Source: Dryocola sp036489025 (GTDB taxonomy: Bacteria > Pseudomonadota > Gammaproteobacteria > Enterobacterales > Enterobacteriaceae). Taken from it: a stretch of 64,000 nucleotides of DNA. Positions within the stretch are counted from its first letter, which is position 1; each line of letters begins with the position of its first letter. The DNA is taken from contig DASXGN010000008.1 of assembly GCA_036489025.1 (NCBI GenBank), positions 1 to 64,000 of the forward strand, in the 5' to 3' direction. The position numbers were made by a program, and so were the translations under genes. Below, in pieces: positions 32,924-41,918 of this stretch. A model generated the notes under the pieces. That model was not told where the DNA came from. It made no database searches and saw only the letters and a list, made by a program, of their open reading frames with translations.

Positions 32924-35368
32924 ATGTCAAAAGATCCTTTTCAGGAACGAGAAGCCGAAAAATACGAAAACCCGATCCCAAGCCGGGAGTTTATTCTCGC
33001 TCACCTGACCAAACGTGAAAAACCTGCTAACCGCGATGAGCTGGCAGAAGAACTGAATATTACCGGTGAAGAGCAGCTTGAAGCGCTGCGCCGCCGTCTG
33101 CGTGCCATGGAGCGTGATGGACAGCTGGTGTTCACGCGTCGCCAGTGCTACGCCCTGCCAGAACGCCTTGATTTGCTCAAAGGCAAAGTCATCGGCCACC
33201 GCGACGGCTTTGGCTTCCTGCGCGTAGAAGGCCGTAAAGACGACCTCTACCTTTCGTCTGAACAGATGAAGATGTGCATGCACGGCGATATCGTGCTGGC
33301 ACAGCCGCTGGGTGCCGATCGTAAAGGCCGCCGCGAAGCGCGCATTGTGCGCGTGCTCGAGCCAAGAACCGGGCAGATCGTTGGCCGCTACTTTACCGAT
33401 GCGGGCATTGGTTTTGTGGTGCCGGACGATAGCCGCCTGAGCTTCGATATTTTAATCCCGCCGGAAGAGTTAATGGGGGCCCGCATGGGCTTTGTGGTGG
33501 TGGTTGAACTCACCCAGCGCCCAACCCGCCGCACGAAAGCGGTCGGCAAAATTGTCGAAGTGCTTGGCGACAACATGGGGACCGGCATGGCCGTCGATAT
33601 GGCGCTGCGCACCCACGAAATCCCCTACGTCTGGCCGCCAGAAGTTGAGGCGCAGGTCGCCTCGTTGAAAGAACAGGTGCCGGAAGAAGCGAAGGTTGGC
33701 CGCGTTGACCTGCGCGACCTGCCGCTCGTCACCATCGACGGCGAAGATGCCCGCGACTTTGATGACGCCGTATTCTGCGAGAAAAAACGCGGCGGCGGCT
33801 GGCGCCTGTGGGTTGCCATCGCCGACGTAAGCTACTACGTTCGCCCGCCAACGGCGCTGGACAACGAAGCCCGCAATCGCGGCACGTCCGTCTACTTCCC
33901 GTCGCAGGTTGTCCCGATGCTGCCGGAAGTGCTCTCCAACGGCCTGTGTTCGCTTAACCCGCAGGTTGACCGTCTGTGTATGGTCTGCGAGATGACCATC
34001 TCGGCCACGGGTCGCCTGACCGGCTCGAAATTCTACGAAGCGGTGATGAGCTCCCATGCGCGTCTGACCTACACCAAGGTGTGGCATATGTTGCAGGGCG
34101 ACCAGGAACTGCGCGAGCAGTACGCGCCGCTGGTGAAGCATATCGAAGAGCTGCACAACCTCTATAAAGTGCTGGATGTTTCCCGTGCCCAGCGCGGCGG
34201 CATCTCGTTTGAAAGCGAAGAAGCGAAGTTTATCTTTAACGCCGAGCGTCGCATTGAGCGCGTCGAGCAGACCGTACGTAACGATGCGCACAAGCTTATC
34301 GAAGAGTGCATGATCCTGGCGAACATTGCGGCAGCCCGCTTCGTTGAGAAGAACAACGAACCTTCGCTGTTCCGCGATCACGACAGGCCAAGTAACGACG
34401 CGATTACCGCGTTCCGTACGGTGCTTGCCGAGCTGGGTCTGGAGCTGCCGGGCGGGCAGAAGCCGGAGCCGCGCGATTACGCCGAGCTGCTGAATTCCAT
34501 CGCCGATCGCCCCGATCATGAAATGCTGCAAACCATGCTGCTGCGTTCCATGAAGCAGGCGGTTTACGATCCGGAAAACCGCGGCCACTTCGGCCTCGCG
34601 CTGCAATCTTATGCGCACTTCACTTCACCGATTCGTCGCTATCCGGACCTGCTGCTGCACCGGGCAATCAAATATCTGCTGGCTAAAGAGCAGGGCCATA
34701 AAGGCAATAGCACCGAATCCGGCGGCTGGCACTACAGCATGGAAGAGATGCTGCAGCTGGGTCAGCACTGCTCGATGGCCGAACGCCGCGCTGATGAAGC
34801 AACCCGCGACGTTGCGGACTGGCTGAAATGCGACTTTATGCAGGATCAGGTTGGCCAGGTCTTCAACGGGATTATCGCCAGCGTCACCGGCTTTGGTTTC
34901 TTCGTGCGTCTGGACGATCTGTTTATCGACGGCCTGGTACACGTTTCCTCCCTCGATAACGACTACTACCGCTTTGACCAGATTGGGCAGCGCCTGATTG
35001 GTGAGTCCGGCGGCCAGACGTATCGCCTGGGCGACCGGGTAGAAGTCCGCGTTGAGGCGGTTCACATGGACGAACGCAAAATCGACTTCGCGCTGATCTC
35101 AAGCTCACGCGCACCGCGCGGCGAAGGCAAAACCGCGAAAGACAGAGCGAAAAAAGGCGCTGGCAACGGCGGCCCTAAACGTCGTCAGGGCGGGAAACGC
35201 GTAAACTTCGAGCCGGACAGCGCTTTCCGCAAAGAGAAAGGGCCAGCCAAACCGAAGAAAGCGAAGACCGAGCAGAAGGAGAAGAAAGCCAAAACTCCTT
35301 CTGACAAAACCCGTAAGATAGCCGCCGCCACCAAAGCCAAACGGGCTGCGAAGAAGCAGGCTAGCTAA
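32924..35368 (+). CDS. rnr: Exoribonuclease RNase R
   Basis: RNase R is a processive 3'-5' exonuclease that can unwind structured RNA and works in rRNA quality control and trans-translation. It is 814 residues. N-terminal helix-turn-helix and two cold-shock domains precede the RNB domain, whose catalytic motif DGEDARDFDDAV is near residue 275. An S1 domain follows from about 645, then a Lys-rich basic tail of about 85 residues. The ATG at 32924 is behind GGAGGAA; the gap to nsrR is 38 bases, supporting an operon. Confidence 0.97.
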   Translation: MSKDPFQEREAEKYENPIPSREFILAHLTKREKPANRDELAEELNITGEEQLEALRRRLRAMERDGQLVFTRRQCYALPERLDLLKGKVIGHRDGFGFLRVEGRKDDLYLSSEQMKMCMHGDIVLAQPLGADRKGRREARIVRVLEPRTGQIVGRYFTDAGIGFVVPDDSRLSFDILIPPEELMGARMGFVVVVELTQRPTRRTKAVGKIVEVLGDNMGTGMAVDMALRTHEIPYVWPPEVEAQVASLKEQVPEEAKVGRVDLRDLPLVTIDGEDARDFDDAVFCEKKRGGGWRLWVAIADVSYYVRPPTALDNEARNRGTSVYFPSQVVPMLPEVLSNGLCSLNPQVDRLCMVCEMTISATGRLTGSKFYEAVMSSHARLTYTKVWHMLQGDQELREQYAPLVKHIEELHNLYKVLDVSRAQRGGISFESEEAKFIFNAERRIERVEQTVRNDAHKLIEECMILANIAAARFVEKNNEPSLFRDHDRPSNDAITAFRTVLAELGLELPGGQKPEPRDYAELLNSIADRPDHEMLQTMLLRSMKQAVYDPENRGHFGLALQSYAHFTSPIRRYPDLLLHRAIKYLLAKEQGHKGNSTESGGWHYSMEEMLQLGQHCSMAERRADEATRDVADWLKCDFMQDQVGQVFNGIIASVTGFGFFVRLDDLFIDGLVHVSSLDNDYYRFDQIGQRLIGESGGQTYRLGDRVEVRVEAVHMDERKIDFALISSSRAPRGEGKTAKDRAKKGAGNGGPKRRQGGKRVNFEPDSAFRKEKGPAKPKKAKTEQKEKKAKTPSDKTRKIAAATKAKRAAKKQAS

Positions 35369-35373
35369 TACCA

Positions 35374-35417
35374 CCCTTACGCTCGCCTCCTTCCCGGTGA
35401 AGGAGGCGAGGTGAGGG
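35374..35417. repeat. REP-like palindrome between rnr and rlmB
   Basis: CTCGCCTCCTTC (35382-35393) pairs perfectly with GAAGGAGGCGAG (35399-35410) around CCGGT. Flanking CCCTTA and GTGAGGG extend the stem. The GTGAGGG end and pattern match repeats at 45097 and 63731. It lacks a T-run, so it is more likely to protect or process mRNA than to terminate. Confidence 0.65.
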
Positions 35418-35473
35418 CGACAGACCATCAGCATCAAACACGGACGATCCGTCGTCTGCAACGAGTGACATCA

Positions 35474-36205
35474 ATGAGTGAAATGATCTACGGCATTCAC
35501 GCCGTTCAGGCACTTCTGGAAAATGCTCCCCAGCGTTTTCAGGAAGTCTTTATTCTTAAAGGCCGCGAAGACAAGCGTCTGATGCCTTTAATTCACGCGC
35601 TGGAAGCCCAGGGCGTGCCTGTTCAGATGGCTAACCGCCAGTGGCTGGACGAGAAGTCCGAAGGTGCCGTACACCAGGGGATCATCGCGCGCGTGAAGCC
35701 GGGTCGCCAATATCAGGAAAACGATTTGCCGGAGCTTATCGCCAGCCTCGATCAGCCTTTCCTGCTGATTCTTGACGGCGTCACCGACCCGCACAATCTG
35801 GGCGCCTGCCTGCGCAGCGCAGATGCCGCTGGCGTGCATGCGGTTATCGTCCCGAAAGATCGTTCTGCCATGCTGAACGCTACGGCCAAAAAAGTGGCCT
35901 GCGGTGCGGCAGAAAACGTGCCGCTCATCCGCGTAACCAACCTGGCTCGTACCATGCGTATGCTGCAGGAGGAGAATATCTGGATTGTTGGCACCGCCGG
36001 TGAAGCAGACCATACTCTGTTCCAGAGCAAGATGACCGGCCCAATGGCGCTGGTGATGGGAGCAGAAGGTGAAGGCATGCGTCGCCTGACCCGCGAGCAC
36101 TGCGACGAGCTAATCAGCATTCCAATGGCGGGCAGCGTCTCGTCCCTGAACGTTTCCGTGGCAACCGGCATCTGCCTGTTCGAAGCGGTGCGTCAGCGCG
36201 GTTAA
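35474..36205 (+). CDS. rlmB: 23S rRNA (guanosine-2'-O-)-methyltransferase RlmB
   Basis: RlmB methylates the 2'-O of G2251 in the peptidyl-transferase P loop of 23S rRNA. It is 243 residues. The N-terminal L30e-like RNA-binding domain covers about residues 1-75. The SpoU/SPOUT catalytic domain carries DGVTDPHNLGACLRSADAAG, MGAEGEGMRRL and the NVSVATGICLFE knot motif. The start is MSEMIYG at 35474; a frame opening at 35411 includes the REP-like repeat region and is rejected. Confidence 0.97.
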   Translation: MSEMIYGIHAVQALLENAPQRFQEVFILKGREDKRLMPLIHALEAQGVPVQMANRQWLDEKSEGAVHQGIIARVKPGRQYQENDLPELIASLDQPFLLILDGVTDPHNLGACLRSADAAGVHAVIVPKDRSAMLNATAKKVACGAAENVPLIRVTNLARTMRMLQEENIWIVGTAGEADHTLFQSKMTGPMALVMGAEGEGMRRLTREHCDELISIPMAGSVSSLNVSVATGICLFEAVRQRG

Positions 36206-36211
36206 TTTCTC

Positions 36212-36238
36212 AAGCGGGGTGGTTCCGCCCCGCTTTGT
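36212..36238 (+). terminator. Terminator after rlmB
   Basis: AAGCGGGG (36212-36219) pairs with CCCCGCTT (36228-36235); GG/CC extend inward around a short loop. The T-run is short (TTTGTG). It ends the nsrR-rnr-rlmB unit. Confidence 0.65.
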
Positions 36239-36309
36239 GATCCCCCTCCGGGCATAAGCGTCATCTCCGTCCATACTTAATGGCACCGCCATTAACCGGA
36301 GGGAACAGG

Positions 36310-37941
36310 ATGCGCTGGCAAACCCACACCGTTTTTAACCAACCGATACCCCTCAATAACAGTAACCTCTTTCTTTCAGACATCTCTCTGTGCGAGGCCG
36401 TGGCGCGTGAAGGCGCAGGCTGGGACGCTGAGCTTTTAGCCAGCATCGGGCAGCAGCTCGGATCGGCCGAATCGCTGGAGTTGGGACGGCTGGCGAACGT
36501 CAATCCACCCGAGCTGCTGCGTTACGATCCCGGCGGCCAGCGGCTGGACGACGTGCGTTTCCATCCCGCCTGGCACCTGCTCATGCAGGGCTTATGCGCT
36601 AACCGCGTGCATAATTTCCCCTGGCAGGAAGATTCCCGACAGGGCGCATTTGTCGCCCGTGCGGCGCGCTTTGTACAGCATGCGCAGGTTGAAGCCGGCA
36701 CGCTATGCCCGGTGACGATGACGTTCGGCGCTATCCCGCTGCTGCAAAAAAATCTGCCCAAAGAGTTCCACACCTGGCTTAAACCGCTGCTCAGCGACCG
36801 CTACGACGCGCACCTGCTGCCCGGCAGCCAGAAGCGTGGCCTGTTAATAGGCATGGGGATGACCGAAAAGCAGGGTGGTTCCGACGTGCTGAGCAACACC
36901 ACTAAAGCGGAGCCGGTGGATAAACGCGGGCCGGGCGAAATGTACCGGCTGGTGGGGCATAAATGGTTCTTCTCCGTGCCGCAAAGCGATGCGCACCTTG
37001 TGCTGGCGCAGGCGAAGGGCGGCCTCTCCTGTTTCTTCCTGCCGCGTTTTTTACCTGACGGACAGCGCAATCAGGTCCGGCTTGAGCGCCTGAAAGACAA
37101 ACTGGGCAATCGCGCCAACGCCAGCGGCGAAGTGGAGTTTTGCGATGCCAGCGGCTGGCTGATTGGCGAGGAAGGTGAGGGCGTGCGCTCCATTCTTAAA
37201 ATGGGCGGCTTTACCCGTTTTGACTGCGCGCTCGGCAGCCACGGTCTTATGCGCCGTGCTTTGTCTGTGGCGCTCTATCATGCTCATCAGCGCCAGGCGT
37301 TTGGTAAGAACCTTATCGACCAGCCGATTATGCGTCAGGTTCTGGGCCGTATGGCGCTGCAGCTGGAAGGTCAAACGGCCTTTCTTTTTCGACTGGCGCG
37401 GGCCTGGGAATCACCTGGCAACCCTCTTGAGCTGGCCTATAGCCGTTTGTTTACCCCGGCGGCAAAATTCAGCGTCTGTAAAGCCGGGATACCTTTTGTG
37501 GCCGAGGCGATGGAAGTACTCGGCGGGATTGGCTACTGCGAAGAGAGCGAGCTGCCGCGCCTCTATCGCGAGATGCCGGTCAACAGTATCTGGGAAGGCT
37601 CCGGTAATATTGTGAGCCTTGATGTACTGCGCGTGCTGGCTCGTCAGCCCGGCGTGCTGGAGATGCTCCACGCGGAGTTCGACGAGGTGAAAGGGCAGAA
37701 TCGCCACTTTGATCGGAGCTGGCGGCAGCTTCAGCAGCGCCTGCGTAGGCCGCAGGAGGAATGGGGCAGAAATATTACGCAGCAGCTTGCTAACCTGGCG
37801 ACCGGCGCGCAGCTATTGCCGCACCTTTCACCACCGCTGGCGGAAGCCTGGTGCCGCATGGTTCTTGACGATCGTGGAGAGTCGGTGCTGCCTGAGCAGG
37901 TGATGATTGATGTGCTGCTGCGCGCCACGGGTCGAACCTGA
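36310..37941 (+). CDS. aidB: Adaptive-response acyl-CoA dehydrogenase-like protein AidB
   Basis: AidB is a flavoprotein with the acyl-CoA dehydrogenase fold that is induced by alkylating agents through Ada and is thought to protect DNA, which it binds by a C-terminal domain. It is 543 residues. GMGMTEKQGGSDVLSN is the FAD/substrate motif, and EAMEVLGGIGYCEESELPRLYREMPVNSIWEGSGN is the conserved C-terminal dehydrogenase block. The start is MRWQTHTVF at 36310 behind GGAGGG. In E. coli six yjf genes stand between rlmB and aidB; here they are absent. Confidence 0.95.
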   Translation: MRWQTHTVFNQPIPLNNSNLFLSDISLCEAVAREGAGWDAELLASIGQQLGSAESLELGRLANVNPPELLRYDPGGQRLDDVRFHPAWHLLMQGLCANRVHNFPWQEDSRQGAFVARAARFVQHAQVEAGTLCPVTMTFGAIPLLQKNLPKEFHTWLKPLLSDRYDAHLLPGSQKRGLLIGMGMTEKQGGSDVLSNTTKAEPVDKRGPGEMYRLVGHKWFFSVPQSDAHLVLAQAKGGLSCFFLPRFLPDGQRNQVRLERLKDKLGNRANASGEVEFCDASGWLIGEEGEGVRSILKMGGFTRFDCALGSHGLMRRALSVALYHAHQRQAFGKNLIDQPIMRQVLGRMALQLEGQTAFLFRLARAWESPGNPLELAYSRLFTPAAKFSVCKAGIPFVAEAMEVLGGIGYCEESELPRLYREMPVNSIWEGSGNIVSLDVLRVLARQPGVLEMLHAEFDEVKGQNRHFDRSWRQLQQRLRRPQEEWGRNITQQLANLATGAQLLPHLSPPLAEAWCRMVLDDRGESVLPEQVMIDVLLRATGRT

Positions 37942-37947
37942 AAACGC

Positions 37948-37975
37948 AAAGGCCGCGCGCTGGCGGCCTTAAAGA
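37948..37975. terminator. Bidirectional terminator between aidB and yjfN
   Basis: AAGGCCGC (37949-37956) pairs with GCGGCCTT (37963-37970), with A- and T-rich flanks on both sides. It fits the convergent ends of aidB and yjfN. Confidence 0.65.
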
Positions 37976-37984
37976 AAGCGGGAT

Positions 37985-38260
37985 TCAGGCGTAGAGAATG
38001 GCCTGCGCGCGCCAGCTGTCGGACTGATGGTTTTCCTGCATCTGGATGATGCGGTAATAAGATGCACCCTGCTCATCGGCTTTCAGGGCAATCATTTTTT
38101 CCACGTCCTGTGGGCTTCCGGCAATGCCGTTGACGGAAATCAGGCCGATTTCATTCAACCCGGTAACCTGGTCTGCAGCAACATCTTCTGCCGACTGGGC
38201 GGCGGTGGTGATCAGCCCCACGGACAGCAGTAATGAGGTTAAGGCCAGAGATCGTTTCAT
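37985..38260 (-). CDS. yjfN: Small periplasmic DUF1471 protein YjfN
   Basis: YjfN is a 91-residue protein with an N-terminal signal peptide (MKRSLALTSLLLS..., cleavage near AQSA) and a YdgH/BhsA/McbA-type DUF1471 domain. The features include LNEIGLISVNGIAGSPQDVEKM, ADEQGASYYRII and the WRAQAILY end. E. coli YjfN has been described as an activator of the periplasmic protease DegP; whether that holds here is inferred. The start is MKRSL at 38260; a frame from 38302 adds 14 residues ahead of the signal. Confidence 0.88.
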   Translation of the reverse strand: MKRSLALTSLLLSVGLITTAAQSAEDVAADQVTGLNEIGLISVNGIAGSPQDVEKMIALKADEQGASYYRIIQMQENHQSDSWRAQAILYA

Positions 38261-38418
38261 TGTCAGCTCCTTATAAACAAACCCCGGGAAACAGCAGGGC
38301 ATTCCTTCGCTTAAATGAACCTCAGCCCTGTTCCTGTAGCGTGAGGCCCATTGTGCATAAGAAACAATAAAACGCTGAAAAGCTGTGTAAATCTGCCTAA
38401 ATAAGCAGCATCAGGATC

Positions 38419-38721
38419 TCATTTTCGGTACAAAATTGCCTGGGCGTACCATTGTCCCGGAATGACGGTTTCGTCATTCAGCACGATGAGATAGTAATCA
38501 GCTTTGGCTGCCACTGCTTTGGCTTTAATCGTGGCTTCCGAATCCATCGGTGAGCCACGCTCCATTGCGGTAACCGTGCCTATTTTCGTCAGCCCCTGCG
38601 TTTGCGAGCGCTGAATTTCCTGCGGATGATCCGCAACCGGTGGCGCAGGCTGTGGGGTTCCTTGCAGGACGCCGCAGGCGCTGAGCGTGGCGGCCAGCAA
38701 CAGGGCTGAGAGCAGTCGCAT
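38419..38721 (-). CDS. bsmA: DUF1471 lipoprotein BsmA (YjfO)
   Basis: BsmA is a 100-residue lipoprotein with lipobox LSAC near residue 16 and a DUF1471 domain (LTKIGTVTAMERGSPMDSEATIKAKAVAAKADYYLIV, ending WYAQAILYRK). The E. coli gene is tied to biofilm formation and stress, hence the name. It is the second of three DUF1471 genes within 2 kb. The start is MRLLSALL at 38721; an in-frame ATG at 38748 adds nine charged residues and is less likely for a signal peptide. Confidence 0.85.
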   Translation of the reverse strand: MRLLSALLLAATLSACGVLQGTPQPAPPVADHPQEIQRSQTQGLTKIGTVTAMERGSPMDSEATIKAKAVAAKADYYLIVLNDETVIPGQWYAQAILYRK

Positions 38722-38940
38722 GGTGTTGTCTCGTTTCTTAATAGCCATAGTGTAGTTCCGGGTTAACGCTGTGAAGAGGGAATGTTCCCGTTCTGTTATC
38801 TTCGCCGCGATTTTGCATCACTTTCGAATGAAAATCGTCGGTTAGATCTCACCGTTACAATAATCCATAAGAGTGAATTTCTTGCCACTCGTTGCGCCTT
38901 GACTTACAACAGGTCTTCAAAGCGAATGGAGGAGAGGGCG

Positions 38941-39669
38941 ATGATTGAAATTCATACCGAACGGCTGGCGGATATTGAGGTTTTGCATGCTGTTCCCGCC
39001 GGCAAGAAAAATGCCCCTTTGCCGACCGTCCTTTTTTATCACGGCTTTACCTCATCGAAACTGGTTTACAGCTACTTTGCCGTCGCGCTGGCGCAGGCGG
39101 GCATACGGGTTGTCATGCCGGATGCTTTAGACCACGGCGCTCGCTTTGATGGCAATGATTCCGCACGGCTGGAGCGGTTCTGGACCATCCTTAAAACAAG
39201 CATTGACGAATATCCCCGGCTTCGACAGGCGCTGGATGAGCAGAATCTCATCGGCGACGGGAAGCTTGCTGTAGGAGGGGCATCGATGGGCGGCATGACC
39301 GCGCTGGGCATCATGGCCCGCCAGCCAGAAGTACGCTGCGCGGCCTGCCTGATGGGATCAGGCTATTTTTCGATGCTGGCGAAAACGCTTTTCCCTCCTC
39401 ATGAGAAGCTGGCGGCTGCAACTATCGCCTCGCTGGAGGAATACGATGCGGGCTCCCGGCTGGAACGTCTGGGGAATCGCCCGCTGCTGCTGTGGCACGG
39501 CGAGGAAGATGACGTGGTGCCTGCGATGGAAACCTTCCGCCTCCAACAGGCACTGATTCGCCACGGGCTGGACGAGAATCTGACCTGCCTGTGGGAAGCG
39601 GGAGTGAAGCACCGCATCACGCCGAGCGCGCTGAATGCCACCGCACAATTTTTTGCCCGGCATCTGTAA
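38941..39669 (+). CDS. yjfP: Alpha/beta-hydrolase esterase YjfP
   Basis: YjfP is a 242-residue cytoplasmic serine hydrolase. FYHGFTSSKLVYSYFAVALAQAG is the oxyanion strand. The nucleophile elbow is Gly-Gly-Ala-Ser-Met-Gly-Gly near residue 118. WHGEEDDVVPAMETF carries the acidic residue, and VKHRITPSA the catalytic His. E. coli YjfP hydrolyses short acyl esters and has been linked to sugar efflux; its true substrate is unknown. The start at 38941 follows GGAGGAGAGGG; a longer frame from 38782 is not conserved. Confidence 0.92.
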   Translation: MIEIHTERLADIEVLHAVPAGKKNAPLPTVLFYHGFTSSKLVYSYFAVALAQAGIRVVMPDALDHGARFDGNDSARLERFWTILKTSIDEYPRLRQALDEQNLIGDGKLAVGGASMGGMTALGIMARQPEVRCAACLMGSGYFSMLAKTLFPPHEKLAAATIASLEEYDAGSRLERLGNRPLLLWHGEEDDVVPAMETFRLQQALIRHGLDENLTCLWEAGVKHRITPSALNATAQFFARHL

Positions 39670-39686
39670 GCCAGTAGGCGGCGCCC

Positions 39687-39711
39687 AGAAAAAAGCCCCC
39701 TTTCGGGGGCA
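39687..39711 (-). terminator. Intrinsic terminator after yjfY
   Basis: On the minus strand GCCCCC (39710-39705) pairs with GGGGGC (39700-39695) around GAAA, then six T. It is 66 bases past the yjfY stop; yjfP ends on the other side. Confidence 0.8.
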
Positions 39712-39776
39712 AGTCAAACGTTGGCTTTCTATGTCGTTGTGGCATTCCTGGTGTTAACGCTGGGACGTTGATGCTG

Positions 39777-40052
39777 TTACCGGTAAATATCCGCGCTGAC
39801 CCGCATATTGCCGTTGCTACCGGGTTCTCTCATTAAAATCGTGTGGTAGTACTTCGCTCCATGCCGATCCGCATCGTCATTAATCGCCAGCTCTGCCTCC
39901 TGTTCGGTGGCAAAGTTATGGTTGATGTAAATCACGCCAAGGCTTTGTACATCATCCATATTTCGGGCAATTTTGCTGTCTATCTTGATCGCTGCCATCG
40001 CATTTGAAGAAAGTAACAATGCAGCGACAAAGGCGTACGCGATGGTTTTCAT
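39777..40052 (-). CDS. yjfY: Small periplasmic DUF1471 protein YjfY
   Basis: YjfY is a 91-residue secreted protein. The signal peptide MKTIAYAFVAALLLSSNAMAA is followed by a DUF1471-like domain: DVQSLGVIYINHNFATEQEAELAINDDADRHGAKYYHTIL. The start is at 40052; an upstream in-frame ATG at 40064 is possible but weak. In E. coli this gene stands between the ula regulon and rpsF; here the ula genes are absent and it follows yjfP. No function is established. Confidence 0.85.
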   Translation of the reverse strand: MKTIAYAFVAALLLSSNAMAAIKIDSKIARNMDDVQSLGVIYINHNFATEQEAELAINDDADRHGAKYYHTILMREPGSNGNMRVSADIYR

Positions 40053-40279
40053 AATGCGCTCCACTACAGCTTATATGATGAGTGGTCGTCGCTCCTGTTA
40101 ATGATTAGTGGCGGCCTATGACAATAATTGTAAACCCATGTCGCTGAATAAAAAGTGACCATTTCTGATGGTGTTGCTCAAAAAATTTTAGTGATCCAGC
40201 TCAACTTTATAAATTTCACGGGGTTAGTCTGAAGCGGCTTTTTCGTCCCTCATCCGAAAGAATTAATTTGCGTTCAGCC
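40053..40279. other. Intergenic stretch before the rpsF promoter
   Basis: This is the left part of the 355-base yjfY-rpsF gap. It is AT-rich and should hold the yjfY promoter on the minus strand. I see no open frame with a ribosome site, no hairpin of note and no repeat here. Confidence 0.5.
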
Positions 40280-40308
40280 TTGAGTTTATCGGGTCTCGCT
40301 TGTATTAT
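40280..40308 (+). promoter_or_regulatory. Promoter of the rpsF operon
   Basis: TTGAGT (40280-40285), 17 bases, TATTAT (40303-40308), followed by a GC-rich discriminator GGCGCGTC typical of growth-controlled ribosomal promoters. It lies about 100 bases before rpsF, leaving room for the leader. Confidence 0.8.
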
Positions 40309-40344
40309 GGCGCGTCAAATTTTCAGCCGCACTTAAACACGTTC

Positions 40345-40384
40345 CTTGCCTCCATGGGCCGCGGCTGACCCTATCAGGAGGCTG
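40345..40384 (+). promoter_or_regulatory. S6:S18 ribosomal protein leader
   Basis: GCCTCC (40348-40353) pairs with GGAGGC (40377-40382) and encloses a CCGCGG-containing internal region. This is the form and position of the conserved S6:S18 leader that lets the S6/S18 dimer repress its own operon. The ribosome site (AAGGAGC) follows 12 bases later. Confidence 0.7.
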
Positions 40385-40407
40385 AATAATCCGTAAGGAG
40401 CAATTCG

Positions 40408-40803
40408 ATGCGTCATTACGAAATCGTTTTTATGGTCCATCCTGACCAGAGCGAACAGGTTCCGGGTATGATCGAACGTTACACTGGTGCAATCACTGCA
40501 GCAGAAGGTACGATCCACCGTCTGGAAGACTGGGGCCGCCGTCAGCTGGCTTACCCAATCAACAAACTGCACAAAGCTCACTACGTTCTGCTGAACGTTG
40601 AAGCTACGCAGGAAGTGATTGATGAGCTGGAAACTAACTTCCGCTTCAACGACGCCGTTATCCGCAGCATGGTTATGCGCGTTAAGCACGCGGTTACCGA
40701 AGCTTCTCCAATGGTTAAAGCGAAAGACGAACGCCGTGAGCGTCGCGATGATTTCGCTTCTGAAACCACTGAAGATGCAGATGCTGGGGATTCTGAAGAG
40801 TAA
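40408..40803 (+). CDS. rpsF: 30S ribosomal protein S6
   Basis: S6 binds the central domain of 16S rRNA together with S18 in the small subunit platform. It is 131 residues, starting MRHYEIVFMVHPDQSEQV. The acidic C-terminal tail (ETTEDADAGDSEE) is where RimK adds glutamates in E. coli. It is the first gene of rpsF-priB-rpsR-rplI, six bases or so from priB. Confidence 0.99.
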   Translation: MRHYEIVFMVHPDQSEQVPGMIERYTGAITAAEGTIHRLEDWGRRQLAYPINKLHKAHYVLLNVEATQEVIDELETNFRFNDAVIRSMVMRVKHAVTEASPMVKAKDERRERRDDFASETTEDADAGDSEE

Positions 40804-40812
40804 TTTCTGATG

Positions 40813-41359
<547 letters not shown>

Positions 41360-41400
41360 TCGGGCACGGTCCATTAATACGACTTTGAGAGGATAAGGTA

Positions 41401-41850
41401 ATGCAAGTTATTCTGCTTGATAAAGTAGCAAACCTGGGTAGCCTGGGTGATCAGGTTAACGTTAAAGCGGGCTACGCTCGTAACTTCCTGGTACCACAGG
41501 GTAAAGCTGTTCCTGCTACCAAGAAAAACGTTGAATTCTTCGAAGCACGCCGTGCAGAACTGGAAGCTAAACTGTCCGACGTTCTGGCTGCTGCTGAAGC
41601 TCGCGCTGCGAAGATCAACGCACTGGAAACCGTAACTATCGCGTCTAAAGCAGGCGACGAAGGTAAACTGTTCGGTTCCATCGGTACTCGCGATATCGCT
41701 GACGCTGTGACTGCAGCTGGCGTTAACGTGGCTAAGAGCGAAGTTCGTTTACCGAACGGCGTTCTGCGTACCACTGGCGAGCACGAAGTGGACTTCCAGG
41801 TTCACAGCGAAGTGTTTGCTAAACTGACTGTAAACGTTGTAGCTGAATAA
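41401..41850 (+). CDS. rplI: 50S ribosomal protein L9
   Basis: L9 is a 149-residue protein with two globular domains joined by a long helix (about residues 41-75), sticking out from the L1 side of the large subunit and helping reading-frame maintenance. It starts MQVILLDKVANLGSLGDQV. It is the last gene of the operon, ending in an intrinsic terminator. Confidence 0.99.
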   Translation: MQVILLDKVANLGSLGDQVNVKAGYARNFLVPQGKAVPATKKNVEFFEARRAELEAKLSDVLAAAEARAAKINALETVTIASKAGDEGKLFGSIGTRDIADAVTAAGVNVAKSEVRLPNGVLRTTGEHEVDFQVHSEVFAKLTVNVVAE

Positions 41851-41870
41851 GTAATTATTCACTGCTCGTA

Positions 41871-41903
41871 AAAACGCCAGCCTCGCGCTGGCGTTTTGCT
41901 TTT
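41871..41903. terminator. Terminator after rplI, also facing ytfB
   Basis: AAAACGCCAGC (41871-41881) pairs with GCTGGCGTTTT (41887-41897), then GCTTTTC. A- and T-rich arms make it usable on both strands; ytfB ends 16 bases to the right. Confidence 0.88.
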
Positions 41904-41918
41904 CTGTAGACGCTACTT

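Noticed and set aside
33470..34618. 382-codon minus-strand frame inside rnr
   Set aside because: It is antisense to the RNB domain of RNase R, with no supported start or homology.
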